Shown here: positions 1 to 12,602 of the stretch, one piece after another
Position numbering within the stretch: position 1 is the stretch's first letter
Layout of the letters: every line of letters starts with the position of its first letter
Assembly (NCBI GenBank): GCA_009733775.1
Contig: WOGZ01000048.1
Coordinates: 1 to 64,000, forward strand
Length of the DNA: 64,000 nucleotides
Origin: Alectoria sarmentosa
Taxonomy: Eukaryota; Ascomycota; Lecanoromycetes; Lecanorales; Parmeliaceae
Direction: 5' to 3'
Translations under genes and position numbers: made by a program
Notes under the pieces: model-generated
Database searches by the model: none
Told to the model about the DNA's origin: nothing
What the model saw: the letters and a program-made list of their open reading frames with translations, nothing else

Positions 1-3000
1 TAATATTATAATTTAAAATATATATTTAAAAACGTTAAATATAATTATAATATTAAAAAAATTAAAATAAAAATTATTAATTTTAATCATAATATATTTA
101 TGTTTTTTATTATTTTTTATATTCTTTATTATTTTCATTTATTTAATAATAATAAATATATTATGATATAATTTTATAATTTAAAAATTATGAAACGAAT
201 TTATTATTTAATTATAAAATATAAATTATTATAAAATAAATCATTATTCAATTAAAAATTCAAATTTAAATGTAATTGAAAAGAAATTTATAAACGCTAT
301 AATTTTCAATTAATTAATTTATTATTATTTAACGTCGATTCTTTTATTAATATTTAATTAATAATTTATTAATAATTTTCCCGCGGATAACACTTTAACA
401 TTTCGTCTCAAATTAACTTTTAATTAATTTGTTTTTTTATGAATCATTTTAATTGATTTTCAATTAAAAAACGTTATTTTTATCATTTATCGTCGCTTTT
501 AAATGAAATTTCACTCATTAATAAATCATTAATATTTTTTTCGTAATTAATTCTTAATTTTTTAATTAATTTTTGATTTCATTTTTCATTTTTCTCAATT
601 CATCGCAGAAAATCAATTATAATTTAAAAATCATTATTTTTATTACAATAATAATATTTATTTATTATTTAATTAATCTTTTATTAATTAATGTTTAATC
701 TCAAAAACTATTAATTGATTTTATGAATATCATATCGTCTTCGATCGCGATTTCGTCTTTTATCATAATTTCAATAAATTCAAATCCTAATTTCAACGAA
801 TATTTTGATTTTTCGTTTTACGATATTATTCGAATTATATTTGATCCTTTTATCAAATAAAAGTATAAAAAAAAAATTGATTTTAAATCAATAAAAGCGA
901 TAAAAGACGCGGAGATTCAAAAGATATTCGATTATTTTGAATATCAATATCTTATTACGTATAAGATAATTATCATAATAATATCTTTTAACAAATATAA
1001 AATTAATTCTTTTTTAATTTCAAACACAAACATCTCTTTCTTTCAACGATTTTACATTTAATATTTTCGATAATGAATTCATTACAATTGATGCGAACGC
1101 AAATATCTTTATTTAAATATCTCAAATTTTATATTATTTTATAATGTTTAAATATTCAAAGATATCAATAAATGAAATTGCGCATATTATTCATTTTGAT
1201 GAAAAATGTGACTTCGAAATATCGAATTTTTACAAAAATGTGAGTTAATTAATAATTCATTAATTAAATATTTCTTTTTAATTAATATTTTTTCAAATTC
1301 AATACGATAAAATAAAAAAAAGTCATTATTTTAATATATCACTTTTTTTGAATTATTAGATTCAACTTCGTATTTATGATTATTTTGAAATATAAATTTA
1401 TTTAAATCTCGATTTAAAGCTTCGTGCGATTATGCACATAAAAATTAATTTGAATATAAAAGATAATAACATATTAAAAATCGATTTAAAATCGACATTA
1501 AATAATATATCGCGAAATTTATTTGATCAAATCATTGAAACGGAATACGAGTTACAAAAAAATAAATATTTTCGCATTAATTATAATTCGCGCTGTGACG
1601 AAAAAATATCAAAACTTCGATAAAAAATTGTCGTTTATATAAATAATGTTTAATTAGTTTTTTAATAATTATTTTTTAATACTTTTAAGAAATGATTCAA
1701 TGAATAATTAATTGCTTTTATTAATACCGCAATGATAATAAACGACATTATTATCAAATTATTTTCATTTCAAATATCGATTATCAAAGACTTTAAAAAT
1801 ATTTTGATGAAAAATTCGAAAATATAATTATGGTTTTTTATCACATAATTTTTGTTAATATCGCGAGTCACAAGCAATGTCGTACGTTTATTAATAAATC
1901 ATTAATATTTAATTAATCATTATTCAAACTTTCTTTATATCGAATAAAATAATTTCATCATAAAATAATCTTATATTGTTCGTTATCATTATTACGTTTT
2001 CGAAGATCTTTTAAAAACATTTTATGTTGTTTTTATCAATTATGAAGTTTATGCTTATTCATTTTCGTCGTCATCAAAAATGTTTATAATTCAATAGCAT
2101 AATATGATTAATCTTATTATAAATAAATAATTATTAAATAATTAATAATTAATTATTTATTAATTTATATTTAATCTTTTTTTTACGTAACTTATTTTTA
2201 ATCAGATTTTTCGAATCGAAAGATTATAAAAATATTTAAAAATATTATCAAAGTTTTGTTAACACATTTACATTTCGATTATTGATTCGAAAATAATAAT
2301 TTCTTGATTTTCCTCTTGATCGAGATTTAATCGATAAATTCTTTAATTATTCAAATGATCGATTTTTTTTTTAATTATTATTAAAGTAAAATTAAAAATG
2401 ATTTATGAATTTCAAATCAAATATCAAGAAATAAATGTTACGATTAAATATATTGAGTCGAATTTTAAAGAATTATATATTATTTGTTTTTCGAATGTTT
2501 AAATAAAGAAATTTCGCTTAATTGATCATTTTTTTATAAATTTGACCTTTAAACGAATTCATAAAAAGATTAATAAATTTATTTTTATTATTTGAAATAG
2601 AGTTACAAATATGAATAAGTGATTTATAAATATTTTATTATTAATTTATTAATTAATAATTAATGAATCATTAAATATTCAATTAGCCCGTATTTACGTC
2701 AACGACGATTCTTTCGAAATTTATTTTCGTTACTTTTCAAAGCTTTTTGAATTGTTTAAAAAGATTAACGAAGTTTTTATATAATAATATCATATTTATG
2801 AAATCGATATACGCGTGATTATAATAAACATATGCGAAAAACAAATTCATGATAAGTTTTTCATCGATTAATAATTAATGAAAAATTAATTATTTTTTAG
2901 TTTTCGATGTATATTTTAATCGTTTAGATTTAATTCGCATATGAGAAGAGCATATTTAATATATTCTCATTTATTATCATATTCATTTATTTCGCAATTT

Positions 3001-6000
3001 TCAAAACGATTACGTAAGTTATAATTTATATAAATTGATATATACGATTTCGAAATGTGAAAATAAATTTATTTTAAATCATTTTCTTGAACAATTATTC
3101 AACAATTTCGAAACTCGATCATAAATTATATATAAAATTCGTTTATAAATTCTTTTTGAATTGAATATCAATTATACGTTTATGAATAAGATCGCATTTA
3201 AAAATTATATACACGATTTTAATAATGTAAAAATAATATATCGAAAAAGCAATTAAGATGAAATTGAATTATTTTTAATTAAGATTATAAATAAATATAT
3301 AACGAATTTTTTACGAATCTTTTATTATCTTTTCGCTTTTATATAATCAATAATTTTTTTTGATTTTTTTTTTAATTGAAAATTAATTAATTATTTGTTT
3401 TTGACTTATTAAATTTAATAAATAAAAATTAAATAAACGTGATTTTATCAGAGCATTCGTCGTAAGAAAAATCGATATTCAATTTATTTAAAAAAATACA
3501 TCGCTTATTGATCATAATACAAAAAATATGAATCGTAAAAGTTTATTAATTTTTTTATTCTTTTTTTATTCTTTGATTAACTTTTTCGATTTTAAAAATT
3601 AATAAATAATCGATTTTTCGATATTCTTTTAAATCTCAAATTTTCGATATTACAAATCAATGATTAATTATAAATGATACGATTATTTAAAGTTTAAATG
3701 AGATAATCTTTATATCGCTTCGATTTTTTCATTTCATTTTTACATTACGTTTTCAAAATATTTATTTATTAAATTCATATAACGTTTTTTTTATCGAAAT
3801 TCAATCGATTAAAAATGTTAATTATACGACTTCGTTAATCGATCGTGTATCGAAAAATATAAATAAAAAAGTTCGTTTTAAATCTCTTCAATAAAGCAAC
3901 ATTTAAAAAAAAAATTTACGAAAACGAAAACATATAACGAATATCGAAATAAAAGAGCTTATTATTTAAAAAAAGAAATGAGAATTTGAAAAGCGCAAAG
4001 AATAAGATAATAATCGATAATTAATATTTTATTAATTATTTTTTTGATAATAAGCAAAAAACAAAATAGCGATTGATAATTAATATTTCATTAATTTTTT
4101 TTTATTTCAATTCGATATCAAAATAACGATTAATAATTAATATTTTATTAATTATTTTTCAAATTCAGAAATTTCATTTTATTATTTCGCATATTAACTT
4201 TAACAAAATAACATATAAATTTAAAGAAATATTCATCAAAAAAGAAAATAAGATATAATATTAAATTGATAAAAATTAAAATAAATTGAAATGTAAACAA
4301 AAATTTACATCGTAATCACATTTTCGTTTTTTATTACGATATATAATATATGATTTTCCTTTTTCGACTTTAACGATAATTTTAAAATCCGACTTTTTAT
4401 TAATTAATAATTATTTATATAAAGATAAAATAAAGTGAATTTATTTTGTTATTTTTAAGAGATAAAGATAATAATATTTTCTCCGATTCGACTTGTTTCG
4501 AAATATCGATATTTTGTTATTCGTTTATCGATATTTGATTTTATTAACCCTCGTTGCTTTTTGTGATAATTAATTCGTTTTGATTCGAAATATCGATATT
4601 TTGCTATTATTCGTTTATCGATATTTGATTTTATTGACTCTCATTGCTTTTTGTGATAATTAATTCGTTTTAATTCGAAATATCGATATTTTGTTATTAC
4701 TCGTTTATCGATGTTTAATTTTGTTAATTTTCGTTATTTTTTATGATAATTGATTCGTTTTAATTTAAAATATCGATATTTTGTTATTCATTTATTAATG
4801 TTTAATCTTATTGACTCTCGTTGTTGTTTATGATAATTAATTCGTTTTGATTTAAAATATCGATATTTTATTGCTCGTTTATCGATATTTAATTCTATTA
4901 TCTTTCGCCATTATTTATAATAATTAATTCGTTTTAATTCGAATTATCGATATTTTATTAAGAAGTTAATTCGTTATCAAAAATCTTCTTTATTATAATT
5001 CGATTTTTTTTCGAAGTCTTTTCACGAGAGCGAATTGCAAGTTTTTAATATTACTTTAATAATTATCTTTTTTAAATCATATAATTATTTATATTTGAGG
5101 AAATAATGAAAACATTATTAATAACGACGAATTAATCGATTAAATTTGAAAATTAATGAAATATTAATAATTTATTAATGAATAATTGATTAACTTATAA
5201 CAAATTCGGAGATAAAATTGTTTTTCTTTTATGTTTTATAAATCGCATATCATATTCGAAAGACTCTTATTTTCTCATTTTTATTAATCTCGAATTTTAT
5301 ATTTAAATTGTTTTAAATGTTTTCATTTTCGTTTTCATTATCGTTTTCATCATCGAATAATTTAAAATCGTCGTCATCGTTAACGATTATTGACGCGAAT
5401 TTTTTCGTTTTTTTTTTATATGCTCGTTTTTTGAATACTCGTTTTTTAATTAACGTCTTTTAAATTACTTTTGTTATTATTTAATTAATTTATAATATTG
5501 AATTAATATAATAATAATTGAAAATCAAAACTCGCAAAAAAGAATCATTAATATTTCATTAATTGAAATTCGATAAAAGTTTATTATAAAAAAGCGTTTC
5601 GCGAATATTGAAAATGCAAATAAAAAAGATTAATAAAATATTAATAAATGATACATAAAGAAATCAATATTATTAAATTTTGATAAATTTATTTTCGAAC
5701 TCGAATTTTGATCTTTAAATTATTTATTTTTGATTTTTCTTTTTGCGTGTGCTTTCGCGCAACGCATTATGTTTTAAAATATCATTATTTAATTAATTAA
5801 TTAATGATGATTTATTAATTAAAAACGAAAACATATCTTGAATTTCATTGTTTCTCTCAAGATTCGAATTTTTTTTTTTTAATAAAAATAATGTCTTTAT
5901 GATTATGCATATAATAACGAAAATTCGTGATTTACGAATTTTTTTTTTGTTTTATTAATAAATTATTGATAGAATAATGATTAAAGATTTATCTTTTTGA

Positions 6001-6340
6001 CATAAAGCGAATTGTTAATCGTAACGCGATAATATACCTCTTTATTTATTAATTAATAATTAATAATTTGCGTATAAGAAAAAAGTTATATTTTGAATGC
6101 ATCACGATTGCGTTTTTTTCGTTCATCGCAAAAAAAAAAAACTCGTCAAATCTCTCATTTATTAAATTTTTATATCATTTAAATAATTCGAATATAATGC
6201 GAAATAATGTGCAATAATAATGAAAAGAAATAAAGATGTGTCAATTGAAAAAGATTTTCAAAGAATTTAATTACACATTAATTTAGTGATATCATTAAAC
6301 GTAATATGGATTAATTTGAGTCTAAAATTGAAAAAATAAA
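1..6340. repeat. AT-rich RIP-type block, open to the left
   Basis: The stretch is overwhelmingly A/T, with G and C surviving largely inside CG dinucleotides. That pattern is expected when RIP converts CpA to TpA in repeated DNA. No reading frame of protein-like composition survives; the longest are under 70 codons. It is presumably decayed transposon, but the other end lies outside the window, so no terminal repeat can be paired. It ends sharply near 6340, where composition becomes balanced. Confidence 0.85.
4497..4955. repeat. 87-90 bp tandem repeat, about 5.2 copies
   Basis: Units start at about 4497, 4584, 4674, 4764, 4851 and 4938 (partial). Each begins with a TTYRAAATATCGATATTTT-like core, followed by CGTTTATCGATRTTTRATT and TGATAATTAATTCGTTTT. 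Units differ mainly by transitions and small indels, so the array appears to have expanded before or during AT decay. No function can be inferred. Confidence 0.85.
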
Positions 6341-7185
6341 ATTAAGTCAGCCAGCTCCAGCCACAACAGGTCAGCCTGGTGAACTCCCCCCCCATTGCGA
6401 ATCCTTCATCTTTGCCTACAAATGTTCAAAATAGTCCGGAACGTCCGATTCGGCGCCTGGCGATTCTTATCATTGTGGCGGTGATAAAGATAATGACGCC
6501 CGCCAATACGCATCTAGGATTGGGCGGGGGCTGAATATATCCCGCACCAAACTGAGCCGGCCCGAAAGACGCCCACCCACATACATGGAAAAGGGGCCGA
6601 GTGCGTTGACTCTTTGCTTATCAAGTGTTAGAACTGCATTCAACATCAACTGGCTCAGGGCTGTGTCGATAACTCAATTGAAACGTGTACCCTTCATCTT
6701 CTTTTCCGACCGTAGCTTTGAGCGCGAATGTAGGGGAAGAGATTCAATACAAGGCGGCGGACACTTTTTCCAGATGAATCCTACCTAAGATCTCCTCCCT
6801 CACAAGCCATATTGATGCTCCTATCCACCTAAGGAGGTTGGATATGAGTTGTTGGAGACGCTAGTGCGGCGTTCATGCAACGGCTTCATTCCAGCCAGAC
6901 GGATCTGGCTGCTCCCCTCATGCTTCTTTTGGCTTCTGTGCAATGCAGAAAGGTGGGACCTTGAGTAATGATAAAGGCTAGGCAAGGCACCTATGACTAG
7001 TGCTACAGTATTCTATATACAGCTCTTTGAAGAGCACAAGGCTGACAGTTCACGCACTGCTCCTTTTCCTTGTGTCTCCGGGCCGTTGACGACTGCCATC
7101 CCATGCCTTTGTATGTGGTGGCATAAATTGTTGCAGAACGCTTCCTTTGTTGTTGAGATTCTCTGCCATCGGCAAAACATCCAAG
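6341..7185. other. Balanced-composition spacer upstream of secreted-protein gene
   Basis: Composition switches from AT-rich to balanced here. The stretch holds an 8-C run near 6387 and several short frames without recognisable protein features. It probably includes the promoter of the gene starting at 7186. No RNA gene or repeat was seen. Confidence 0.5.
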
Positions 7186-10077
7186 ATGATACGCAGGTCG
7201 CGTGTCTTATGGATTTGGCTTCTGTGTAAGTCTCTCAACTTTCGAGGATATTGATGGATCTGTCTCTGTGCTGCGAGCGAAGAGAGACTGGCTATCACCG
7301 TAACTGATTCCAAAAAGCAAACAACTTAGTAACCGCCTTCGAGTTCTCTTCTTTGAGCAAGGCATCTCTGTCTCCGCTGTCAAACACGTCGTTTTCGACT
7401 CCGCCAGCAAGCCTAGGCTCGACGTCCCAACCAAATACTACCCTGAAGCCTTCAAATCTGCAAAAAGGGCACATGCCTCCAGATTCCAACAGCCGTGGCG
7501 ACTATGTCACTACGCAATGCACAACGCAACATCCAACGTACACAGTAGGCTCAGGCTTTACTGTGACGGAAGGCTTTGGTAGCGGTATCGTTCTGGTCGG
7601 ACCGACCACATGGCTTACCCAAGATGTATTAACTTTCGCTGAAGTTGCCAATGACTTGACTTCGACATCCTCGCACGATCCAGTACCTTGGGAAATCTCT
7701 CTTGGCGGCAAGAATAAGACCTTGGAGGCATCTTTGATCAGCTACGGACGAGGACCGGCCTGTACCTCGGCTTTCTTGTCTTATGCGGCCGCCAATCCGA
7801 CGATTACTGAAACTGCTAAGTCGGCTGGCATAATCACCCTGTCTAATGGCCAGACTACAATGACAGTGATCTACTCAACCATAATTAAAACCATAGGTAG
7901 CTCAGGAGTGTATTGTTGCGGGACTTGTTCGCTTTACTTTAATAACCTTCAGATGTTGTACTGGCCTGCTCCTCATCCTAACACTGCCTGTCTTGGAAAA
8001 CCGTCGGCGGATTTCAATGGTACGAGTACCAAGGGGGCACTTGCTGCTCGTGAACCGTCCTTCTACAACAGTACGCTACCGATCCAGATGGATACGTATA
8101 GTATGTACCTTTTATTAGGACGCTGCTACAGGCCTGGAAGTTAATCATGAAATGTCTAGCACATCACCTTCAATATATGTCAAATTCCCTATAGTGTCGG
8201 CATCCGATGCTTGTGGACTAGTCGGTTCAGCAGTTACTTCGATAACCCTTGCCTTCTCACCCGGTGAGCTATCTACTTTTGTGTGGGAAAACTACATGAG
8301 AACTTCAACAAAGACCTATACGTCAGTGCTGGACACTGCCGATCTACCATGTGGCCCATGGAACGGAACCGATAAGTTTCTACCAGAAACGTGGTCCAAT
8401 TATTCCTCTTACCAGCCTCTGATAGTGTTGCCTTCTAAATTGATTGATATGGTACCGGCGTGGAAATCCTGCACAGCCGACATGTTCAAAGGCCAGGATC
8501 CTCCCCGCACTTTATCCCCGGCAGCGGCTCTGGTACCAACGCCGACGAAAGTAGATACAGACACTCAGCAAATTGTTGCATCACCGATTCCCTCGATCCC
8601 TCATTTGCCGCTCAAAACAGGAGCAGGAAATTTCCAATCTGCTGATCCAGACCCGACCCAGAACTCGCCTTCCAAGCCTGTCGATCCGTCCGCAAGTGAT
8701 TCTGGAGATCCCAGTAATTCTAATGCGCCTTCTAAGCCAGAAGATCCATCCACAGGAGATTTTGGAGATTCAAGTGACGCCGACTCGCCTAATGATCCAT
8801 CCGCGGGAGACTCTGGAGATTCAAGTGACGCCAACCCGCCTAACAAGCCTAAAGGTCCATTGACAGGAGGATCTGGAGACTCCAGTAATGATGACTCGAC
8901 TCCTAAATTTAATGATCCGTCTACAGAAGATCCCGGAGACTTTAATGACTCACAGGGTCCTGCAGACAATCCAGCATCTCCGGCATCGGCCGCTCCTGAC
9001 ACCACCAAAACCCCTGCAAGCGATCCCCCTGCAGATAGCCCTTCGAAGCCATCTGCAGCCGACTTTCACGAAACGAAAAACACTCCGCTCGCTTTTCCAT
9101 CCGCTGTCGTCTTACAGGGCCATACCATTACACAAGGTGCAGCTCCCGTGACTATTAGTAAAACGCCGGTGGTTTACCAATCAGGGTCAATTAGTGCGGG
9201 GGGCGAAATACAGGCAATCCCCACGAGTTGGGGACAGGGCAATGAGAACGCCAGCCCAATGACTGTGGGAGGCATTACTTTCTCAGCTATTCCATCTGCC
9301 GCCAAAGCAGACGGTGATCCTCAAAATGGCAACAGTCCTGCAGCCAAAGCTGCACAGATAAGTGGTCCGGCAGCTAACAATCTGGATCCAGCTACCTACA
9401 TTACCGTAGGAGGCCAAAGCATCGCTGTGGAAGCGAACGCCGTCAGCGTGGCTGGAACAAACCTCAAGCCTGGAGACCCAGGTATAACAATTGAAGGCAC
9501 TCCAATTTCACTTGGCTCTTCAATCTTCGTCGTTGGCAGTCGGACGGAAACCCTTTCTCCATCTCCATCTGCCATAATAGCTCCACCATCGTACGTCACC
9601 GTTGGCGCTCAGACAATAGGTGTTGGCTCCAGCGCTATCATCATTGACGGAACAACCCTCAAGCCAGCGGATCCTGGCATCACCGTCGATGGGACCCGAG
9701 TCTCGCTAGGCTCCTCCATCCTCGTCGTCGGCACCCAAACACAGAATCTCAACCTACTCCAACCCACAACTACCGCCGCATCATCCCACATGACCATTGC
9801 CGGGGAAACCATCACCGTCGCAGCCAGCAGCATCGTAGTTGCGGGCCACACCGTGACACCCGGAGGCCCGGCCGAGATGGTGGACGGGACCTTGATCTCC
9901 CTCGGGTCCTCAATTCTCGTCGTCGGCACAAAGACAATGAGCTTTACCTTACCAACTGCTAGCACGAGTGGCAGTTCTCGTGAAGGCATTGGTGCGATGA
10001 TCTTGAAGGGCTTGGGTGGGATAGGGGCGGGGACTGTGGCTGCGCCGATACAGACGACAAGTTATAATGGAACTTAG
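7186..10077 (+). CDS. Large secreted Ser/Thr/Pro-rich protein with C-terminal repeats
   Basis: Exons 7186-7225, 7330-8104 and 8160-10077 give about 910 aa. The start was chosen because exon 1 plus exon 2 make a classic signal peptide (MIRRSRVLWIWLLLTAFEF) across a GTAAGT..CTTAG intron with a CTGAT branch site. The second intron is less certain: 8101-8140 also keeps frame. After a Cys-containing N-terminal region come low-complexity Pro/Ser/Asp/Gly repeats (about 8640-8960), then three roughly 60-aa repeats (about 9390-9950). These carry motifs such as YITVGGQSI, GTxLKPGDPGITIxGT and ISLGSSIxVVG, typical of cell-wall or secreted fungal proteins. Function is unknown; secretion is inferred from the signal peptide. 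No clear GPI signal was seen. Confidence 0.75.
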
Positions 10078-10787
10078 AGGAGTCAATGGTACTGTGGTGT
10101 TCAGGGGTGGTGCTAAGAGAGGTGATATTCGGTTCAAGGGGTGGGTTGGATGGATATGGACCGTAGTAGTATTCTTTTTCTAACATCGTTGGACTCTTGG
10201 CAAGGGTGACCTTCTTACTCATCTGACATCCATGGCGGACGGTGACCGGGAAGAGCGTTTCTCGAAGATCAAAAAGCGCAATAATTGATTCCCACCCCAA
10301 TTAGAACCAGAGCTTGTGATTCAAAGCGCAGCTGAGTCCGCGCCGCTTCAGCGAAGTCCTTTGGGGCGCTATAAAGAGGAGACTATGAGACCTGACCCTT
10401 TGCACCGTTCGCGTTCTTGTAAAGACTAGTCTCCTATAGCGTACAAACAACCGCTCGGCCCAGAACAGATTCTATTTCAAAAGCGTCGAATCTTTCCATC
10501 GTAAACATCGAGCTAGACTGCCGAGTATTCTATCCGTTGTTGGGGTTACTTTCACAGAGACCTGGTATAGTAATGGAGGCTATGGGTGTACAGCTCAATT
10601 CAGTGCAATTGCGTGAGAAGGGTTTTAAATGTGAAACTCCGGATATCTTTATAAATTCTGTCTACGCAAGTAGTAGAAGAAAGATGGAGGAATGCCTCTG
10701 TTGGAATCTGATGCTGCACTACCCCTCAGTGGCAAATGTCATATGCAAAATGTCATATGTGTCATGGTACTAGCGTCCTTTTGCTAC
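10078..10787. other. Intergenic spacer, no gene seen
   Basis: Balanced composition with no convincing reading frame. It should contain the 3' region of the secreted-protein gene. The right part (about 10725-10770) has repeated CATATG motifs just upstream of the TATA box at 10788 and looks like promoter sequence. Confidence 0.4.
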
Positions 10788-10795
10788 TATATAAG
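10788..10795 (+). promoter_or_regulatory. TATA box of truncated gene
   Basis: TATATAAG is followed by a pyrimidine-rich leader and an ATG in good fungal context (CCAAAATG) 123 bp downstream. The spacing and the CT-rich leader fit an RNA polymerase II promoter. Confidence 0.55.
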
Positions 10796-10917
10796 TAGCC
10801 TTCACACCACTCCTTAGCTAGACAATCAATCCTCCTTCATCAAATCCAACAGCCTCCCTTCCCTTTTAGCGTCCCTCAAAGTACTTCAGGCGCACCACCC
10901 CCGCCCTTTCCCCCAAA

Positions 10918-11105
10918 ATGATCAGCGTCGACGGCCTGCGGGCGCAAATTCCACATATTCAGGTGCAACTCCTGTTGTTTGGACCCACTCGGTAGGTAAT
11001 GGACCCGCTTATGTCGCTTATACGGAGTACTCATGCATGCATATGTGGACCATGTGGATCCGGCAAATAGTATTCGAAGTAATACCCCTGAGTTGACCGA
11101 CTTTC
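10918..11105 (+). pseudogene. 5' remnant of a gene cut off by AT-rich DNA
   Basis: From the ATG at 10918 an open exon encodes about 25 residues (MISVDGLRAQIPHIQVQLLL then FGPTR) and ends at a GTAGGT donor at 10992. The presumed intron runs into the AT-rich block at about 11105, and no continuation is visible. With the TATA box and leader upstream, this looks like the intact front of a gene whose body was lost or destroyed by transposon insertion. The family is not recognised. A chance frame behind a real promoter remains possible. Confidence 0.45.
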
Positions 11106-11860
11106 GATATGAAATTCATAAGAATTCGATAATAATTTAAATGCGATTTCGGGGCCCCTTTGTCTTACATAAACTGAATCATAACCGTTTTCATATTTTT
11201 CTCTTTATGTTATTTAAACACGATCATTATTATGATTATAATCATAGTTTATTATTATTAAAAAAAACTCGATTATTGATTATTTCGCTTCACAAGTTAT
11301 TCTCATAATAAATTATAAATTCGATCAATTTATTTATCAAATAATTATTAAATGAGATATCGCTATCGTCTCAATAAAACGAAATATAATATTCGTCGAT
11401 CGAAAAACGACGTTATTAAGCTTTTACATTATTGAATAAAATTCGAATTTATTAAACGAGAAACCCGTAACATTTATCAAAAAAAAATCGATTTAATCGA
11501 TTTGAATAAATCGTTATTAAAGTATTTATATATTAAGTTATTTATCTTAAAAACTCATAATTATAATAAATGAATTTAAATTTATTAAATGTTTTTTTGC
11601 AAAATGTGACATATAAAGCATTATAAAAGAAATTAAAAGAAATTCGAACGATGATAAAAAAAACATAATTGGATGTTTATAAATTATTAAATAATTATAA
11701 TATTAATAATTAATGTGAAAAAAACGTAATAAAGATATATAAATAATATAAATTTGTTTAAAAACGTATAAAACGAGTTGAAACGATTACATAAAATAAA
11801 TAATAATAAACGTTTATGATTTATGTTATAACGATTTTTCGATTGTCCTTCAAATATAGT
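11106..11860. repeat. Short AT-rich RIP-type block
   Basis: About 750 bp of A/T-dominated sequence without coding content separates two balanced islands. No terminal repeats or target-site duplication could be paired at its edges, so the original element is unidentified; a fragment of a larger transposon is likely. Confidence 0.65.
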
Positions 11861-12602
11861 ACCTACCATAAGGCAGCCCAAGGAAACCTCACTCCTCTTT
11901 CGGGACCCCTTTTTTCTCATACCCATTTTTGGAGGGTGCAATCATGCGGGAAAATGACTCAGCCGCACCCACGGTGCAGGCCTGCAGCAAAAGATTCCAA
12001 GTAAAATTACCGTATGCAATTGCGCCTTGAGCTAAATTTCTCATTCGTCTCCTTTGCATGGGCCAGAGACAATTTACAGAACAAGGTTCCAACGTCAGAT
12101 CCGCAAGGGATGTTCCGGATGAACTTTCATTGTTTTGTTCGTAATTGTTTTATTTATTCCGTTTCATGGTTTTTTGAGCCGTTAATAAAGTACTACAGAT
12201 GTTTAGCGACGGAGTTTGTTTGATTGATTTTCTTGTTTCGCTTCGAATTCCTTGGACAGATGGTGGCGAGGTGCAGATGTCTTGTTTCACGGTCCAACCC
12301 ACACGGATCGTTCACCGCTTGTTGTCAGCAATTTAAAGGGGCAATGCACGTTTGGTCTGCTGCGTCATTGCCCCTCACATCCTCTGTTTCTAGTCTGAGG
12401 AAATCGTGAAGTGCTCAGATTTAGGCATGGCGCATGATCCTCTAATCTATCTATCTATCTATTCATTCGGTTCTTGAGGAGCTCGCTCTTTTGAACTGTC
12501 TCTACGTTTCTACTTTAATCACTCTTCCGGCGACGCTTCATTTTCTAAGCCTGATGACATCGCTTCTGATACCCAAAGTTCATCTTAGGCCCTATTTGTA
12601 AA
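11861..12602. other. Promoter-side spacer with ATCT microsatellite
   Basis: Balanced composition upstream of the rhodopsin-like gene. It contains a short (ATCT) tandem run at 12444-12461. No gene-like frame was seen. The last 150 bp is probably the 5' leader of the gene starting at 12603. Confidence 0.45.

Noticed and set aside
1..6340. Mitochondrial DNA insertion or centromere as explanation for the AT-rich blocks
   Set aside because: No mitochondrial genes are visible. Sharp borders, retained CG dinucleotides, LTR pairs and target duplications in the similar 15-28 kb block point to RIP-decayed transposons instead.
6585..6788. Short plus-strand frame in the first island
   Set aside because: No recognisable domain or signal peptide; it probably lies in the upstream region of the secreted-protein gene.
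10537..10773. 78-codon plus-strand frame
   Set aside because: It overlaps the promoter region of the truncated gene and has no protein features.
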